A DNA stretch of 64,000 bases from Paenibacillus sp. JCM 18996 (GTDB lineage Bacteria; Bacillota; Bacilli; Paenibacillales; NBRC-103111). Positions 1 to 9,012 of this stretch are shown one piece after another. The position numbers were made by a program, and so were the translations under genes. The notes under the pieces are model-generated. The model was not told the origin of the DNA, made no database searches, and worked only from the letters and a program-made list of their open reading frames with translations. The stretch spans positions 1 through 64,000 of the forward strand of contig BBFE01000009.1 of NCBI GenBank assembly GCA_001313085.1, read 5' to 3'. The first letter of the stretch is position 1. Each line of letters starts with the position of its first letter.

Positions 1-365
1 CCCAGTAAAAAACTGGTTAACCTTATAATACGAAACGGGCAGAAGAGTAGAATAATATTTCGTTTCTAATTGTTAATAATTAATAAATTTGCATACTTTC
101 CGATTCCCGAAGTACAATTGTTTTGGGGAATATTGAAAAGGATAATTGAGACTCCAAATGTGGCAGACCGTGAAGCACCACTGAATTTCATAGCTGTACT
201 CATATCGGATTGGCTGGAGCAACAATCAGCTTCATGATTAATAACCCATCCAACGCAGAAACGCATCGTATCAGAGGAATTGAGACGTTTTGAAGAATGC
301 TGATGATTCTATCGTTAAGTTATAATGTGCTTGTATCAAGTAAAAAAAACGAAAAGGAGCTCACT
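1..365. other. Left edge: repeat palindrome and non-coding or degenerate DNA
   Basis: Bases 2-16 form a small palindrome (ccagt/actgg arms) followed by ttataatacga. The same block occurs, in inverted orientation, next to the IS110 element (hairpin 13577-13612), so this looks like a member of that repeat family cut by the window edge. Around 131-237 a plus-strand open frame ends in ISDWLEQQSAS; it could be the tail of a decayed regulator, but I cannot name a family and there is no start. Nothing else is supported before the gene at 366. Confidence 0.3.
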
Positions 366-1109
366 ATGAAAGCACTGGTCACTGGCGCAAATAAAGGAAT
401 CGGTTTCGAAATCGCTCGAAGTCTTGGTAAGCGTGGCTATGACATTCTCGTTGGAGCGCGTGATGAAGCCCGTGGGCAGGCAGCAGTCGAAAAAACTTGC
501 CGCACAAGACATATCAGCGACGTTCATCAAGATTGATCTGAATAATCTTGACAGCTTGCATGCAGCGGCTAAAATGGTTAATTCGCTCGATATTTTGGTC
601 AATAATGCTGGAATTCCTGATAGTGTTAAGCCTGGGCGCGCGGCGCTCGACCTCGCAAAGCGCACATTTGACTATACAACTGAGGATTTACGTACGACGA
701 TGGAAACGAATTTTCTCGGCACACATGAACTCATCAAAAGTCTGCTGTCATCTCTGACAGACAACGCGAAAATCGTCAACATCACCGTTCCGATTTCGCC
801 GACCAACTTTTGGCACCCGCTCGCTTACATTGCGAGCAAGGCAGCACTCAACGTGATGACACTGACTTACGCTTACGAGTTTGAAAAAAAATGGGCAGCC
901 ATCGCCAGATTTTCGGCATCATGCCTGGCGCTGTCGCAACCGACTTGAACGGCATGGAAGCTGGTGCGCACGGCGGATTCGTCAAGTCTCCCGAAGCCGC
1001 TGGGCAGATGAGTACCGACATTATCCTGTCCGATAAGAATCAAAATGGCCAAATTATTCAGTACGATGGAAAGATTGTTACAGATTATGAGATTCAGCTG
1101 AGAGGCTAG
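366..1109 (+). CDS. Short-chain dehydrogenase/reductase (SDR), two frame breaks
   Basis: A cytosolic NAD(P)-dependent oxidoreductase of the classical SDR fold; the substrate cannot be told. The start at 366 follows AAAGGAGCTCACT and gives MKALVTGANKGIGFEIA, with the TGxxxGIG dinucleotide-binding loop at residues 7-14. Then come the NNAG motif and the YxxxK catalytic pair (LAYIASKAAL), followed by PGAVATDLNG, the post-catalytic PG motif. The frame breaks at about 490 (GAAAAAACTT, one A too many) and about 885 (GAAAAAAAATGG, two A too many). With both corrected the protein is about 247 residues, normal for the family. It stands alone, with no operon partner visible. Confidence 0.85.
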
Positions 1110-1232
1110 AAACATCAAGCTCTGTCAGTGTACTACTTCGACTGGCACTTTAGTTACATAGGGCTAGCTTAATGATTTACACAGCCTCTCCGATAGGACA
1201 AAATTTCGTTACAATCGTGACGTTCGAGCATT

Positions 1233-1439
1233 TCATAGAGGATACAAGTTTATCCCAGGCATCACGGCCTCTATCGCCACGAAGGGATCAATCCCTTCAT
1301 GGCGCACTTTTATGAATGCCTTCCCTAGATTGGCGAACTGCACGACTTTTTTTTCATTGATGGATATACCATTTTGTTTCTGGATTTCTTCTTGGGCATT
1401 CCGACTCTTAGATAAAAGTGACATGGTAGTTTTATTCAT
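1233..1439 (-). CDS. Hypothetical small protein
   Basis: A 68-residue open frame beginning MNKTTMSLLSKSRNAQEE with a hydrophilic, helix-prone first half and no motif I recognise. The upstream GAGGGAATTGAA is a plausible but distant ribosome site. It lies between the SDR gene and repeat DNA with no partner. It is intact through several T/A runs, which slightly favours a real gene, but chance is possible. Confidence 0.3.
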   Translation of the reverse strand: MNKTTMSLLSKSRNAQEEIQKQNGISINEKKVVQFANLGKAFIKVRHEGIDPFVAIEAVMPGINLYPL

Positions 1440-1599
1440 AATGGTGTCATTTCAATTCCCTCTTCAATGTATAACTAGACAGTGATTAACTGATTATAAA
1501 TTTCAAAAAAAAGCATTCTCCAAAAGGCTTCGAATACAGCCATACAAAGTTTGTCAGCGTTGGCCGAGTCACGGATCATGAAGTCGGTCGTTGCCTCCG

Positions 1600-1642
1600 C
1601 TAACGGAGACGATAGTTTAATAACGCGGCGGCAATCTAAGAC
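1600..1642. repeat. Dispersed intergenic repeat, copy 1
   Basis: Sequence taacggagacgatagtttaa followed by a GC-rich stretch and ctaagac. It matches imperfectly 2955-2999 and the reverse complement of 13539-13570. The short inverted repeat ctccg-cta-acggag sits at its left end. The three copies share the core cggag(a)acgatagtt. Confidence 0.45.
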
Positions 1643-1687
1643 TTTATTTTTTCAAATCCTCGTATATTTACAGATCCTGTCTCGAAA

Positions 1688-2333
1688 ATGAGAGCTTTCT
1701 TTTTTAACAGAAAGTAGTGCGGTTAAACAAAAGAGGGCAAGGGATTACTTAGTCAAGGTTGTAAATGATTGCATAAATGTCCTGTCCGATTACTCGGACT
1801 ATTTCATAGTTCTGCCTTTGGATGATATCTTTTCGGAAGATCAAGAAGATCGAATGGCGTTTTTTTGAAGAAAAGCTCTTACTCGTTTATCTCAAGCCTT
1901 TTTTTTGTTAACCCCTGTACAACAGAGGAAGAATTTTTTTTAGGTAAATATCATTCTCTTAAGGAGATAGAACAAGATATCAGAGCAGATTTACTTGATA
2001 AATTAATCCTCAATGATAAGAGTGATGTCTCTATTTCTCTGCAAGAACGAATTGAAAAGAATCTAAATGATATTCTGTCTCTTGATGTTTTAAGACAAAG
2101 GATGGGGGAAGCAGAGATTTTTTTTAATGGCCATAGGGCAGTATTTCATGCAAATCATGGATACTATTCTAATCGCGTATTCATACAAATTAATACCTTT
2201 CATTAGATCAGATGTAGTATTTAATTATTTATTAATTACATATCCTATGATATCGGAAGAAAAAAGCAGCTGTTACCCTCTTAGAACAGACTACCATAAC
2301 TTATATATTTCAAAAGATGTACGGGAATTATGA
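1688..2333 (+). CDS. Unrecognised protein, several frame breaks
   Basis: If three T-runs (about 1700, 1861-1867 and 2119-2126) are shortened, one reading frame of about 213 codons appears. It begins MRAFFLTESSAVKQKRARDY and runs through LPLDDIFSEDQEDRMAFF, KYHSLKEIEQDIRADLLDKL and KLIPFIRSDVVFNYLLITY to the stop at 2331-2333. The composition is that of a soluble, acidic helical protein. I know no family for it. There is no clear ribosome site at 1688, so the start is uncertain. Its stop overlaps the next ATG (ATGA), which suggests a two-gene unit. Confidence 0.4.
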
Positions 2334-2602
2334 TTTTTTCCTCCATCACATTCTCTGATTACTATTCCCATGTTTCCGAGAATAGTATTATTGATTCTGT
2401 GATTGAAAAGTCGCAGAATAAGGGGGATAGCGTTTTTTTGATTTACAAATTAGTGAAATTGCTTCGTTAATAAAAGAAGAATGTTCATCATTTTTTACCT
2501 GCATAATTAAGAAAACAAAAAAAGCCACTATCAGTGGCTTGGTGAAGGGCACATCATACTACATATGTCCCACACTATCTGCACAACACATGTGGAGTGC
2601 GT
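2330..2602 (+). CDS. Unrecognised small protein overlapping the previous gene
   Basis: Begins at the ATG of an ATGA overlap with the preceding stop: MIFSSITFSDYYSHVSENS. A T-run at 2433-2439 breaks the frame; after correction it continues FDLQISEIASLIKEECSSF and reaches a stop near 2602. No motif is recognised. The stop/start overlap is the main reason to believe it is coupled to the upstream gene. The last part runs through a hairpin (2524-2538), so the true end may be earlier. Confidence 0.3.
2510..2540 (-). terminator. Minus-strand hairpin terminator
   Basis: GCCACT-atc-AGTGGC stem at 2524-2538. On the minus strand it is followed by a T-rich tract (complement of the A run 2510-2523). It would terminate the degenerate minus-strand gene ending at 2633. 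Confidence 0.5.
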
Positions 2603-2632
2603 AGTGTCAACATATAGAAATTTGAACTTAAA

Positions 2633-2940
2633 TTAAGGTTTACAAGTGATATGTACCTGAAAACCGAGTTCTTTACAAGTAGAGATAAAGGAAGACAAGA
2701 GCCAGAGTAATTGTATAACTTGATAAGCAGTTGATCTTCCTTCTTTAAGATTGGTTAAGAGCGATAAGGCTGTAACGAAAAGCGGCCATTTGTTCCTGTA
2801 GAGATGAATTCACAATGGTAAAGGCTCCTTTAGGAGATGTTTTGGGATGTAAGACCCCCATGGCTCCATTGTGAGACACCGCCAGAGCATTCGACACGAC
2901 AGGCTCTGTGGTATTCTATCCGTGCACCGTCACCGACGTG
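2633..2940 (-). pseudogene. Degenerate coding remnant, family not identified
   Basis: On the minus strand, joined frames read VVSNALAVSHNGAMGVLH, then IVNSSLQEQMAAFRYSLIAL, then LKEGRSTAYQVIQLLWLL, and end ELGFQVHITCKP at a stop at 2633. There is one frame break in the middle and no start upstream. The phrase QEQMAAFRYSLIA resembles the N-terminal helix of Mu-type transposases, but this is a weak impression and other identities are possible. A terminator on the same strand follows it, so it was once a real gene. Confidence 0.3.
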
Positions 2941-2954
2941 GAGAATTAAGACTG

Positions 2955-2999
2955 AGGGACGGAGAACGATAGTTCAATAAGACAGCAGGAGTCTAGGAC
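2955..2999. repeat. Dispersed intergenic repeat, copy 2
   Basis: gacggagaacgatagttcaa followed by gacagcaggagtctaggac. It is closely similar to the block at 1600-1642, and the first 19 bases are the exact reverse complement of part of 13539-13570. Confidence 0.5.
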
Positions 3000-3170
3000 T
3001 GTAGTTTTCTGTCCATGGCTGCCGCGTTTCAATCTTGATGACAGTCTAATACTTTTTTTTACGGTGTCTGACGGTTTTGAATTAGGATGGCCGCGTAAAT
3101 TCAGCACATCTAGTCAATACTTTATTTTTTCAAGACAGCAAACTAGCCTAATACTTGTCAAGGTTTTTTC

Positions 3171-3488
3171 TAATTAAACTGGAAAACATTGTTAATATTA
3201 ATAACAGTACATGACAAACAACCCTCCAATTTGAAGCTGCAAGGTTTTTTCATACATTTGGTTATCTGGGTCACATCGAGGAAAGTTTCCTTGCGTTTAC
3301 GTAGTGCAAACATCCAATGAAGGATCTGTTTTACGCAGGCGATCATTACAACTTTATGTGATTTACCCTCGGCTATCTTCTTATCGTAAGAAGCCTTTTA
3401 TTTCTTGCTGCCCAAGCGTCGTAAGTCCTCGATATGATTTGGTTGTCTTACTCAGACTGATGAATTCGCAGGATTTCACATTTCGCTG
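3171..3488 (-). pseudogene. C-terminal remnant of an IS110-family transposase
   Basis: Minus-strand translation gives SYDKKIAEGKSHKVVMIACV, then KQILHWMFALRKRKETFLDV. This aligns with the end of the complete IS110 transposase at 13815-15024 (YDKKREEGKPYRAALIACV, then KLLHWIYALLVKKESFVDI). Only about the last 60-80 residues remain; the RuvC-like half is gone and stops occur upstream. It is a relic of an older insertion by a related but not identical element. The dispersed repeats on its right side may have been its target context. Confidence 0.7.
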
Positions 3489-3557
3489 AATGTCAATAAG
3501 AGGAAAATCAGAGGGGCAAATGGCTATCATACATTTTTTTGTGCATACATGATTATA

Positions 3558-3841
3558 TTAAGTACTTAATTTTGCCGAAATGCCTTTAAAAAAATACCAA
3601 TCCCTGACATTTTAAGGGAGATTTTGTCCTGTACCTTAATATTTTTTTTGAATATATATAGACAGATTATCTACTTTAAACTCATTATAGCAATTCGAAT
3701 CCTTTGGTTTTTTTGGGGATAGTGACCAGATCCTGTATTCCTACGCTACAACATCCTTTTATTTCAACGTTAGTAACTGTAAGATGTTTTCCTTTTGTTT
3801 CAATCCATCTTTTTTGCTTTATCATCAAGTTCAACGATCAT
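3558..3841 (-). CDS. CC/Se-motif family protein (HesB-like small thiol protein)
   Basis: Restored minus-strand protein of about 94 residues: MIVELDDKAKKWIETKGKHL, then VEIKGCCSVGIQDLVTIP, then YNEFKVDNLSIYIQKNIK and a final KMSGIGIFLKGISAKLST. The paired cysteines in GCCSVGIQ are the hallmark of the CC/Se-motif (seleno)protein family, where one Cys can be selenocysteine; here both are plain cysteine codons. Start 3841 follows GGGGAGTGATGG. The frame breaks three times, each in an A/T run. The role is unknown; a thiol, persulfide or metal-binding function would suit its position next to the sulfur island. Confidence 0.7.
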
Positions 3842-4147
3842 ATCCATCACTCCCCAATTTTACAAATTCCTAACCTCAGTAGTTACTTTCAATATAGAAA
3901 GAAAATATTGAAATGTCAAACAACGAACGGTACAGCTCAGCCATAAATACTCACCACATTAAGAAAAGCGAATTGTTAGACGCCTTCTTATCTTTAAGAA
4001 TACGACGTTTTTTCGAGATTGGAAGAATTAAATCTCACTACAGTCGCCTTATTTAGGCTATGCAACGTATGAGTGCGAGTGGTTAGGTCCATCGGTCATG
4101 CCATTTATCTTATCAACAATTTACCTAGACAACGTACTTCCGCCTAA
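3842..4147. other. Intergenic region with no gene seen
   Basis: AT-rich upstream region of the minus-strand CC/Se gene and of the plus-strand ferritin-like gene. It presumably holds both divergent promoters. I saw no convincing ORF or hairpin. Confidence 0.5.
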
Positions 4148-4664
4148 ATGAAACATAAAATAGATAAGATGACTTTTAGAGGAGAGAACACTAACGTGGT
4201 TTACAATGATTATTATATTCGTCCTGCGTTTCAGCCCACACTTATTGATGACATTACAAAAGCAATTAACGGTCAATACAGTGCGGTTGTCTGTTATGAA
4301 CAGTTGGCGAAACTGGCCCCTAATGAGGAAATCCGCAAAAAAAATACTTGAAATACGACAAGATGAGATTAGACATTTCAAAGTTTTCTCGCACATTTAC
4401 ACTGCATTAACTGGCAGACAACCAACACCAAAGATTGCTGAACAATGTCCTTCAGAATACCGTGCAGGAATTAACTTTGCTTTTAAGGATGAACAAGAAA
4501 CGGTAGATTTTTTTTACTTAAACATTGCGGGAAGAACAAATGATCCATTTATTAAAGAGCACTTTCAACGTGCATCAGCTGATGAGCAAAATCATGCTGT
4601 GTGGTTTTTTGTACTTTTTTTGACTCAACACTCAGCAGTAGCACATGAACCTTTAATAACTTAG
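4148..4664 (+). CDS. Ferritin-like (rubrerythrin/DUF2202-type) di-iron protein
   Basis: About 172 residues once an A-run at 4339-4346 is corrected. Four-helix ferritin-like signatures are visible: YSAVVCYEQLAKLAP, then ILEIRQDEIRHFKVFSHIY (ExxxH), DEQETVDFFYLNIAGR and ASADEQNHAVWFFVLF (ExxxH-like). The paired E and ExxH elements are expected to bind two irons. Related Bacillales proteins are ferritin-like domain proteins of unsettled function, probably in peroxide or iron handling. It is a single gene closed by a terminator at 4700-4730. The ribosome site at 4148 is weak, so the start is uncertain. Confidence 0.65.
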
Positions 4665-4699
4665 ATGACGGGGAAGGCTAGTTCATGTGTGTCGTCGGC

Positions 4700-4730
4700 A
4701 AGGCTGTCAGCATAGCTGGCAGCCTTCTTT
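4700..4730 (+). terminator. Rho-independent terminator after the ferritin-like gene
   Basis: Stem AAGGCTGTCAGC-ata-GCTGGCAGCCTT followed by ctttatatta. Confidence 0.7.
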
Positions 4731-4818
4731 ATATTATGCTTTTCCTTTGTCACAGTTATAAGCCCCGCTTATATGGTAATACACATTTGACAACAAAAAA
4801 ATAAAACAAGATATTATA

Positions 4819-4834
4819 ATACCCATAGGGGTAT
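4819..4834. promoter_or_regulatory. CstR-type operator 1 (ATACC-N6-GGTAT)
   Basis: ATACCCATAGGGGTAT, an inverted repeat 139 bp before the rhodanese-MBL gene. It is the first of five sites with identical half-sites in this island (others at 6252, 6334, 8946 and 10037). CsoR/CstR tetramers are known to bind G-tract palindromes of this form. Confidence 0.75.
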
Positions 4835-4972
4835 ATGTATAAGACAAACGGCTAAATGTTATAGCAAATTGAATCAAAAAAAGTGCCGTTTGACAACACT
4901 ATGTTTTATATTTCACGCAAAACGAACGAACTTACAAATGTAAATTGTTCGAATTGAAAGGGGATATTTTTT

Positions 4973-6122
4973 ATGACAACCAAGTTAGAGCCGATGAATG
5001 CGAAAGAAGTCACTCGAATCGTGTTGAGCAAAGAAGAGCTTTTTTTTATTCTTGATGTGCGTAACGAAACAGATTTCGCTGACTGGAAAATTGAAGGGGA
5101 GAGTATTGACATCATTAACATTCCGTACTTCGATTTATTAGAAGGTGTCGATGCCGTATTGGAGAAAATCCCGGATGGTAAGAAGCTCTTAGTGGTATGC
5201 GCAAAAGAGGGATCTTCGAAATTTGTTGCGGAACAAATCGTGGAGGCCGGCCGAACTAATGTGTTTTATCTTGAAGGCGGCATGAAGTCTTGGAGTGAGC
5301 ATTTAGAACCGGTGAAGATTGGTGATTTAACGGATGGAGGTTCTATTTATCAGTTTGTCCGTATCGGAAAAGGTTGCTTGTCTTATATGATTGTATCCAA
5401 AGGCGAAGCTGCTGTGGTCGACACGCTGCGAATGACAGATGTTTACGAAAAAAATTTGCACAAGACCATCAAGTTCAGATTAAACACACCATGGATACGC
5501 ACCTTCACGCGGACCATATTTCCGGAGGAAGAGCTTTAGCTGAAAAAAAACCGGAGCCTCCTACTGGCTGCCTCCTAAAGATGCTACGGAAGTTGTGTTC
5601 GATTACACGAAGCTTGAAGAAGGAGAAGTTATTACAGTCGGCAATACGATAATCAATATACAACCGGTTTACTCTCCCGGACATACAATAGGAAGTACGT
5701 CTTTGATCGTTGATGACCGGTATTTGTTAACAGGCGACATCCTATTTATTAAATCAATCGGCCGTCCGGACCTAGCTGGCAAAGCCGAGGATTGGGTGGG
5801 CGATCTGCGTAACACATTGTATAAGCGTTACAAAGAACTATCTGATGAACTGATTGTGCTACCCGCGCATTTCGGCAGTATTTCCGAGTTGAATGATGCA
5901 GGTGCTGTAACTGAAAGACTAGTCGAACTGTACAAGCACAACCCAGGCCTCAACATAGCGGATGAATCGAAATTCAGAGAAGCAGTGACAGAAAATTTAC
6001 CGCCTCAGCCTAACGCTTATAAGGAAATACGTCATGTAAACATGGGCAAAATTGAGCCTGACGAAGAACTGCAGCGTGAAATGGAAATCGGGCCCAACCG
6101 TTGTGCCATTCACGACAAATAG
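4973..6122 (+). CDS. yrkH: Rhodanese-MBL fold persulfide hydrolase/dioxygenase (YrkH/CstB-like)
   Basis: Residues 1 to about 115 form a rhodanese domain ([17 protein letters not shown], putative thiol at VVCAKEGSS, then YLEGGMKSW). The rest is a metallo-beta-lactamase domain with [11 protein letters not shown] as the HxHxDH metal motif, [11 protein letters not shown] and [11 protein letters not shown]-rhodanese proteins of this group oxidise or transfer low-molecular-weight persulfides in the cytosol; staphylococcal CstB is the best known. Start 4973 follows AAAGGGGATATTTTTT. Frames break at 5448-5453 and about 5547-5554 in A-runs. The double FF in [10 protein letters not shown] may be a whole inserted codon in a T-run. 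A CstR-type operator lies upstream. Confidence 0.85.
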
Positions 6123-6251
6123 TTAGTGGGCCGAAACACTTGCCGGAAAAAAAGCTGTTTTCTAAACGATCTCAAGCTAGCGTTTTTGTAGACGGTGTTG
6201 TCGGCGGTTAAGCTTGTTGACGACCATGAAATAATCCTGTATATTAACAGT

Positions 6252-6267
6252 ATACCTATACGGGTAT
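6252..6267. promoter_or_regulatory. CstR-type operator 2
   Basis: ATACCTATACGGGTAT, 156 bp upstream of the TauE gene; half-sites identical to the other four copies. Confidence 0.7.
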
Positions 6268-6333
6268 TAGTAGTGATCAATTGCACGGACCGAACAGACT
6301 GTTTAGTAAATCAAATTTTTTTTAGAATTCGAC

Positions 6334-6349
6334 ATACCCCATAAGGTAT
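6334..6349. promoter_or_regulatory. CstR-type operator 3
   Basis: ATACCCCATAAGGTAT, 67 bp from operator 2 (about six helical turns) and 74 bp before the TauE start. The TATAGTATTT that follows can serve as the -10 region, so bound repressor would occlude RNA polymerase. Confidence 0.75.
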
Positions 6350-6407
6350 ATAGTATTTTGTTAATTAGAGTAAACTAACTCTGATTTTAGCAGGGAAGGG
6401 GAAGACA

Positions 6408-7193
6408 ATGCATTTGGAATGGATGATCACCCTCTTTGCCATCGGTTTCTTGGGTTCTTTTATTTCGGGAATGGTGGGAATTGGTGGTTCCATTATCAAT
6501 TACCCCATGCTGCTTTTTTTATTCCTCCAGCATTAGGCTTTGCGGCCTTCAGCGCACAAGAAGTGACGGCCATCAGCGCCGTTCAGGTCTTCTTCGCAAG
6601 TATGATGGGAATGCTTGTGTTCCGTAAAGGCGGACTGTTAAACAAAAAAATTAGTATTGAATATGGGCACTGCCATCGTCATCGGCAGCTTCTTGGGAAG
6701 TTTTGTTTCCAACTCATTACCGAGTTCGGTAATTAACTTGGTCTATGCTGTCCTGGCTTTGATCGCAGCGGTTATGATGTTTCTTCCTAAAAAAAAGGCA
6801 ATGATTCGCAAGATGTCAGCCAATTGAAGTTTAATAAGCCTTAGCTGCAATCTTAGCCTTAATTATCGGAGTGGTATCAGGAATTGTTGGAGCTGCAGGA
6901 GCCTTTATCACCGTCCCGGTGATGCTTGTAGTCCTGAAAATTCCTATAAGGGTCGCCATAGCATCGTCCTTAGCGATCACGTTTATATCTTCGATCGGAT
7001 CGACAGCAGGCAAGCTGATAGGAGGGCATATGCTGCTCATTCCATCCATTGTACTGATTGTTGCAAGTACAATTGCCTCTCCTCTCGGGGCGAAATTAAG
7101 CAAAAAAAGATGAATACCCGATATCTACAATGGATTTTAGCCGCTTTAATAACAGCGACTGTGATTAAGATATGGATTTCTATTTTATTCTAA
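6408..7193 (+). CDS. yrkJ: TauE/SafE-family sulfite/organosulfonate exporter (YrkJ-like)
   Basis: A multi-pass inner-membrane permease. The first half reads [53 protein letters not shown]. The second half repeats the pattern ([20 protein letters not shown], then [20 protein letters not shown]), the two-fold repeat typical of TauE. About 260 residues after repair of breaks in A/T runs near 6428, 6514-6520, 6645-6651, 6789-6796 and 7103-7109. Family members export sulfite or related sulfur oxyanions. It is the first gene of the block running to TusA; the start at 6408 follows AGGGAAGGGGAAGACA. Confidence 0.8.
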
Positions 7194-7206
7194 GGAGGTC
7201 GGACCT

Positions 7207-7515
7207 ATGTATAAAGAGCAGCTGCCCGAAGAGGTGTTGTTAAGAATTCAGCGGCGCGAGCCGGTTAACATTCTCGATGTTCGTGAACACGATGAATGGG
7301 AATCTGGCCATATTCCAGGAGCGAAGCATATCCCGCTTGGTGAAATACCAAGAGCGCTCAATGAAATCGATCCTAAACAAGAAACGATTGTTGTGTGCCG
7401 CGGCGGAAACAGAAGTAAAAGGGCTTGTGACTATCTAGCTCCCCTCGGTTACAACGTAATTAATATGCCAGGTGGTATGTCGGTCTGGACCGGGGATATG
7501 AAATACGGCAAATAA
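7207..7515 (+). CDS. Single-domain rhodanese sulfurtransferase
   Basis: An intact 102-residue rhodanese. NILDVREHDEWESGHIPGA carries the conserved DVRE and GHIPGA blocks, and VVCRGGNRS is the active-site loop with the persulfide-carrying Cys. INMPGGMSVW is the C-terminal signature. It lies 13 bp after the TauE stop with AGGAGGTC as its ribosome site, so it is translated from the same message. Its likely job is passing sulfane sulfur between low-molecular thiols, TusA and DsrE partners in the cytosol. Confidence 0.9.
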   Translation: MYKEQLPEEVLLRIQRREPVNILDVREHDEWESGHIPGAKHIPLGEIPRALNEIDPKQETIVVCRGGNRSKRACDYLAPLGYNVINMPGGMSVWTGDMKYGK

Positions 7516-7544
7516 GCAGCTTATAACAGGAGGGAAAAAAAATA

Positions 7545-8123
7545 ATGACTACACTGCAAGTGGACCGTACGTTGGAATGTGAAGGGTTGGCTTGTCCTCT
7601 TCCGGTTGTTCGAACCAAGAAGGCCATAGATGACATGCAAGCAGGCGAAGTGCTGGAGGTCCGGGCTACGGACAAAGGATCGGTGGCCGATCTCAAAGGT
7701 TGGACCAGTCGCACAGGGCATCAATATATCGGCTTGAAAGAAGAAAATGGCGTATTTCGGCATTTTATCAGAAAAGCTGATGCTTCTGAAACCCAGCCTG
7801 AGAAAACATATCCCCATACAGTGAGCCTTGAGGATGTAAAGAGTAAGCTTTCAGCTAACGAAGGAATTAACATCATTGATGTGCGTGAACCTGCCGAATA
7901 TGCTTTCGGTCGTATTCCTGGAGCTATTTCGATGCCGTTTGGACAGCTTGAAGAAAAAAAACTCGCCCAGCTTGATCCGGCTAAAGAGTATTATGTGGTA
8001 TGCCGAACAGGTAATCGAAGCGATATGGCCTGCCAGCTGCTTTCAGAAAAAAAGGCTTTAACCACGTAAAAAAACGTAGTCCCGGGCATGACCGAATGGA
8101 CAGACGAAATAGAAAATGACTAA
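7545..8123 (+). CDS. yrkF: TusA-rhodanese fusion protein (YrkF-like)
   Basis: Residues 1-75 form a TusA domain: ECEGLACPLPVVRTKKAI contains the CPxP sulfur-carrier cysteine. The C-terminal half is a rhodanese (IIDVREPAEYAFGRIPGA, active loop VVCRTGNRSDMA, then VVPGMTEWTDE). The fusion joins sulfur donor and carrier in one chain, as in Bacillus subtilis YrkF. The frame breaks at 8047-8053 and 8068-8074, both A-runs; the corrected C-terminus reads NHVKNVVPGMTEWTDEIEND. The start follows AACAGGAGGGAAAAAAAATA. Confidence 0.9.
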
Positions 8124-8146
8124 AAAAATCAAAGGAGAAATAGAAA

Positions 8147-8545
8147 ATGGCTAATAAACGAGTTGCAATTATCGCATCCAACGGTGGTTTGGAAACGGCT
8201 TATAAAGTTCTGAATATCGCTACAGCAGCGGCTGCATTGGATTCAGAAGTGGCGATTTTCTTCACCTTTGAAGGGCTGTCTATTATTCATAAGGATTCCG
8301 AACAAATGCTGACGCTTAAGCCGGGTAACGAGGGCTTTGCGGAAGGATTCAAACGGGCAAATGTACCATCGATCAAGGAGTTGCTCGAGATTGCCAAAGA
8401 ATCCGGCGTTCGCATGATCGGTTGTCAAATGACTATTGACGTCATGGGCCTGGAAAAAGAGCATTTTATTGAAGGAATCGAGCTCGGAGGCGCAGCTACG
8501 TTCCTGGATTATGCCTTCGATGCGCAAGTGACTCTCAACTTCTAA
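8147..8545 (+). CDS. yrkE: DsrE/DsrF-family sulfur relay protein (YrkE-like)
   Basis: An intact 132-residue DsrEFH-fold protein: NKRVAIIASNGGLETAYKVL, AAALDSEVAIFFTFEGLSI, and the conserved cysteine segment VRMIGCQMTIDVMGLEKEHF. Such proteins form oligomers that receive sulfane sulfur from TusA and rhodanese partners on that single Cys. It sits between the TusA-rhodanese fusion and a separate TusA, the same order of parts as in the yrk operon. The ribosome site is AAAGGAGAAATAGAA. Confidence 0.9.
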   Translation: MANKRVAIIASNGGLETAYKVLNIATAAAALDSEVAIFFTFEGLSIIHKDSEQMLTLKPGNEGFAEGFKRANVPSIKELLEIAKESGVRMIGCQMTIDVMGLEKEHFIEGIELGGAATFLDYAFDAQVTLNF

Positions 8546-8596
8546 GAAAACACAACCGGTGGCTATTATAACTAACACTCAGGAGGAATGATTTAA

Positions 8597-8826
8597 ATGG
8601 CAAATTTAGTTGTTGATGCAAAAGGACTCGCATGTCCAATGCCGATTGTTAAAGCGAAAAAAAAGGGATCGATTCGTTGGAATCCGGACAAATTATGGAG
8701 CTGCAAACGACGGATAAAGGCTCGATGAAAGATTTTCAGGCTTGGGTCAACCAAACGAATCATGAACTCATTGAATCCAGAGAAGATAATGGCGTGTTCA
8801 CCTTTGTTGTCAAAAAAAAGGGATAA
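8597..8826 (+). CDS. yrkI: TusA-family sulfur carrier (YrkI-like)
   Basis: A 76-residue TusA after correcting one A-run (8655-8662, two bases too long): MANLVVDAKGLACPMPIVKA with the CPMP carrier cysteine, then LQTTDKGSMKDFQAWVNQTN and a final VFTFVVKKKG. It accepts persulfide sulfur and hands it to DsrE-type or biosynthetic acceptors. The ribosome site AGGAGGAATGATTTAA precedes the ATG. It is the last gene of this unit; a strong terminator follows at 8844. Confidence 0.88.
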
Positions 8827-8843
8827 TAAAAAAATGTGAAAGG

Positions 8844-8880
8844 AGCTGCCACTTGAACGCTCGGTGGTGGCTTTTTTTTA
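8844..8880 (+). terminator. Rho-independent terminator closing the TauE-TusA unit
   Basis: Stem AGCTGCCAC ... GTGGTGGCT followed by eight T. Confidence 0.75.
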
Positions 8881-8945
8881 ATAATTTTCCATCCATTCAA
8901 ATGAGTGTTCATTCACATAATTACCAGTAAGCCCAGGTTGATTAT

Positions 8946-8961
8946 ATACCCCATATGGTAT
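8946..8961. promoter_or_regulatory. CstR-type operator 4
   Basis: ATACCCCATATGGTAT, directly followed by TATAATATATC, a good -10 element. The repressor would overlap the promoter of the anchored rhodanese and second DsrE genes. Confidence 0.75.
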
Positions 8962-9012
8962 ATAATATATCATATACCAAAAAAAGGTTTTTTATAAGGG
9001 GGAGGGCTTTTT

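Noticed and set aside
3304..3489. Plus-strand protein-coding ORF
   Set aside because: It is the antisense of an IS110 transposase tail, which has recognisable family sequence on the minus strand.
3704..3946. Plus-strand 80-codon ORF
   Set aside because: The minus strand carries the CC/Se-motif protein over the same bases.
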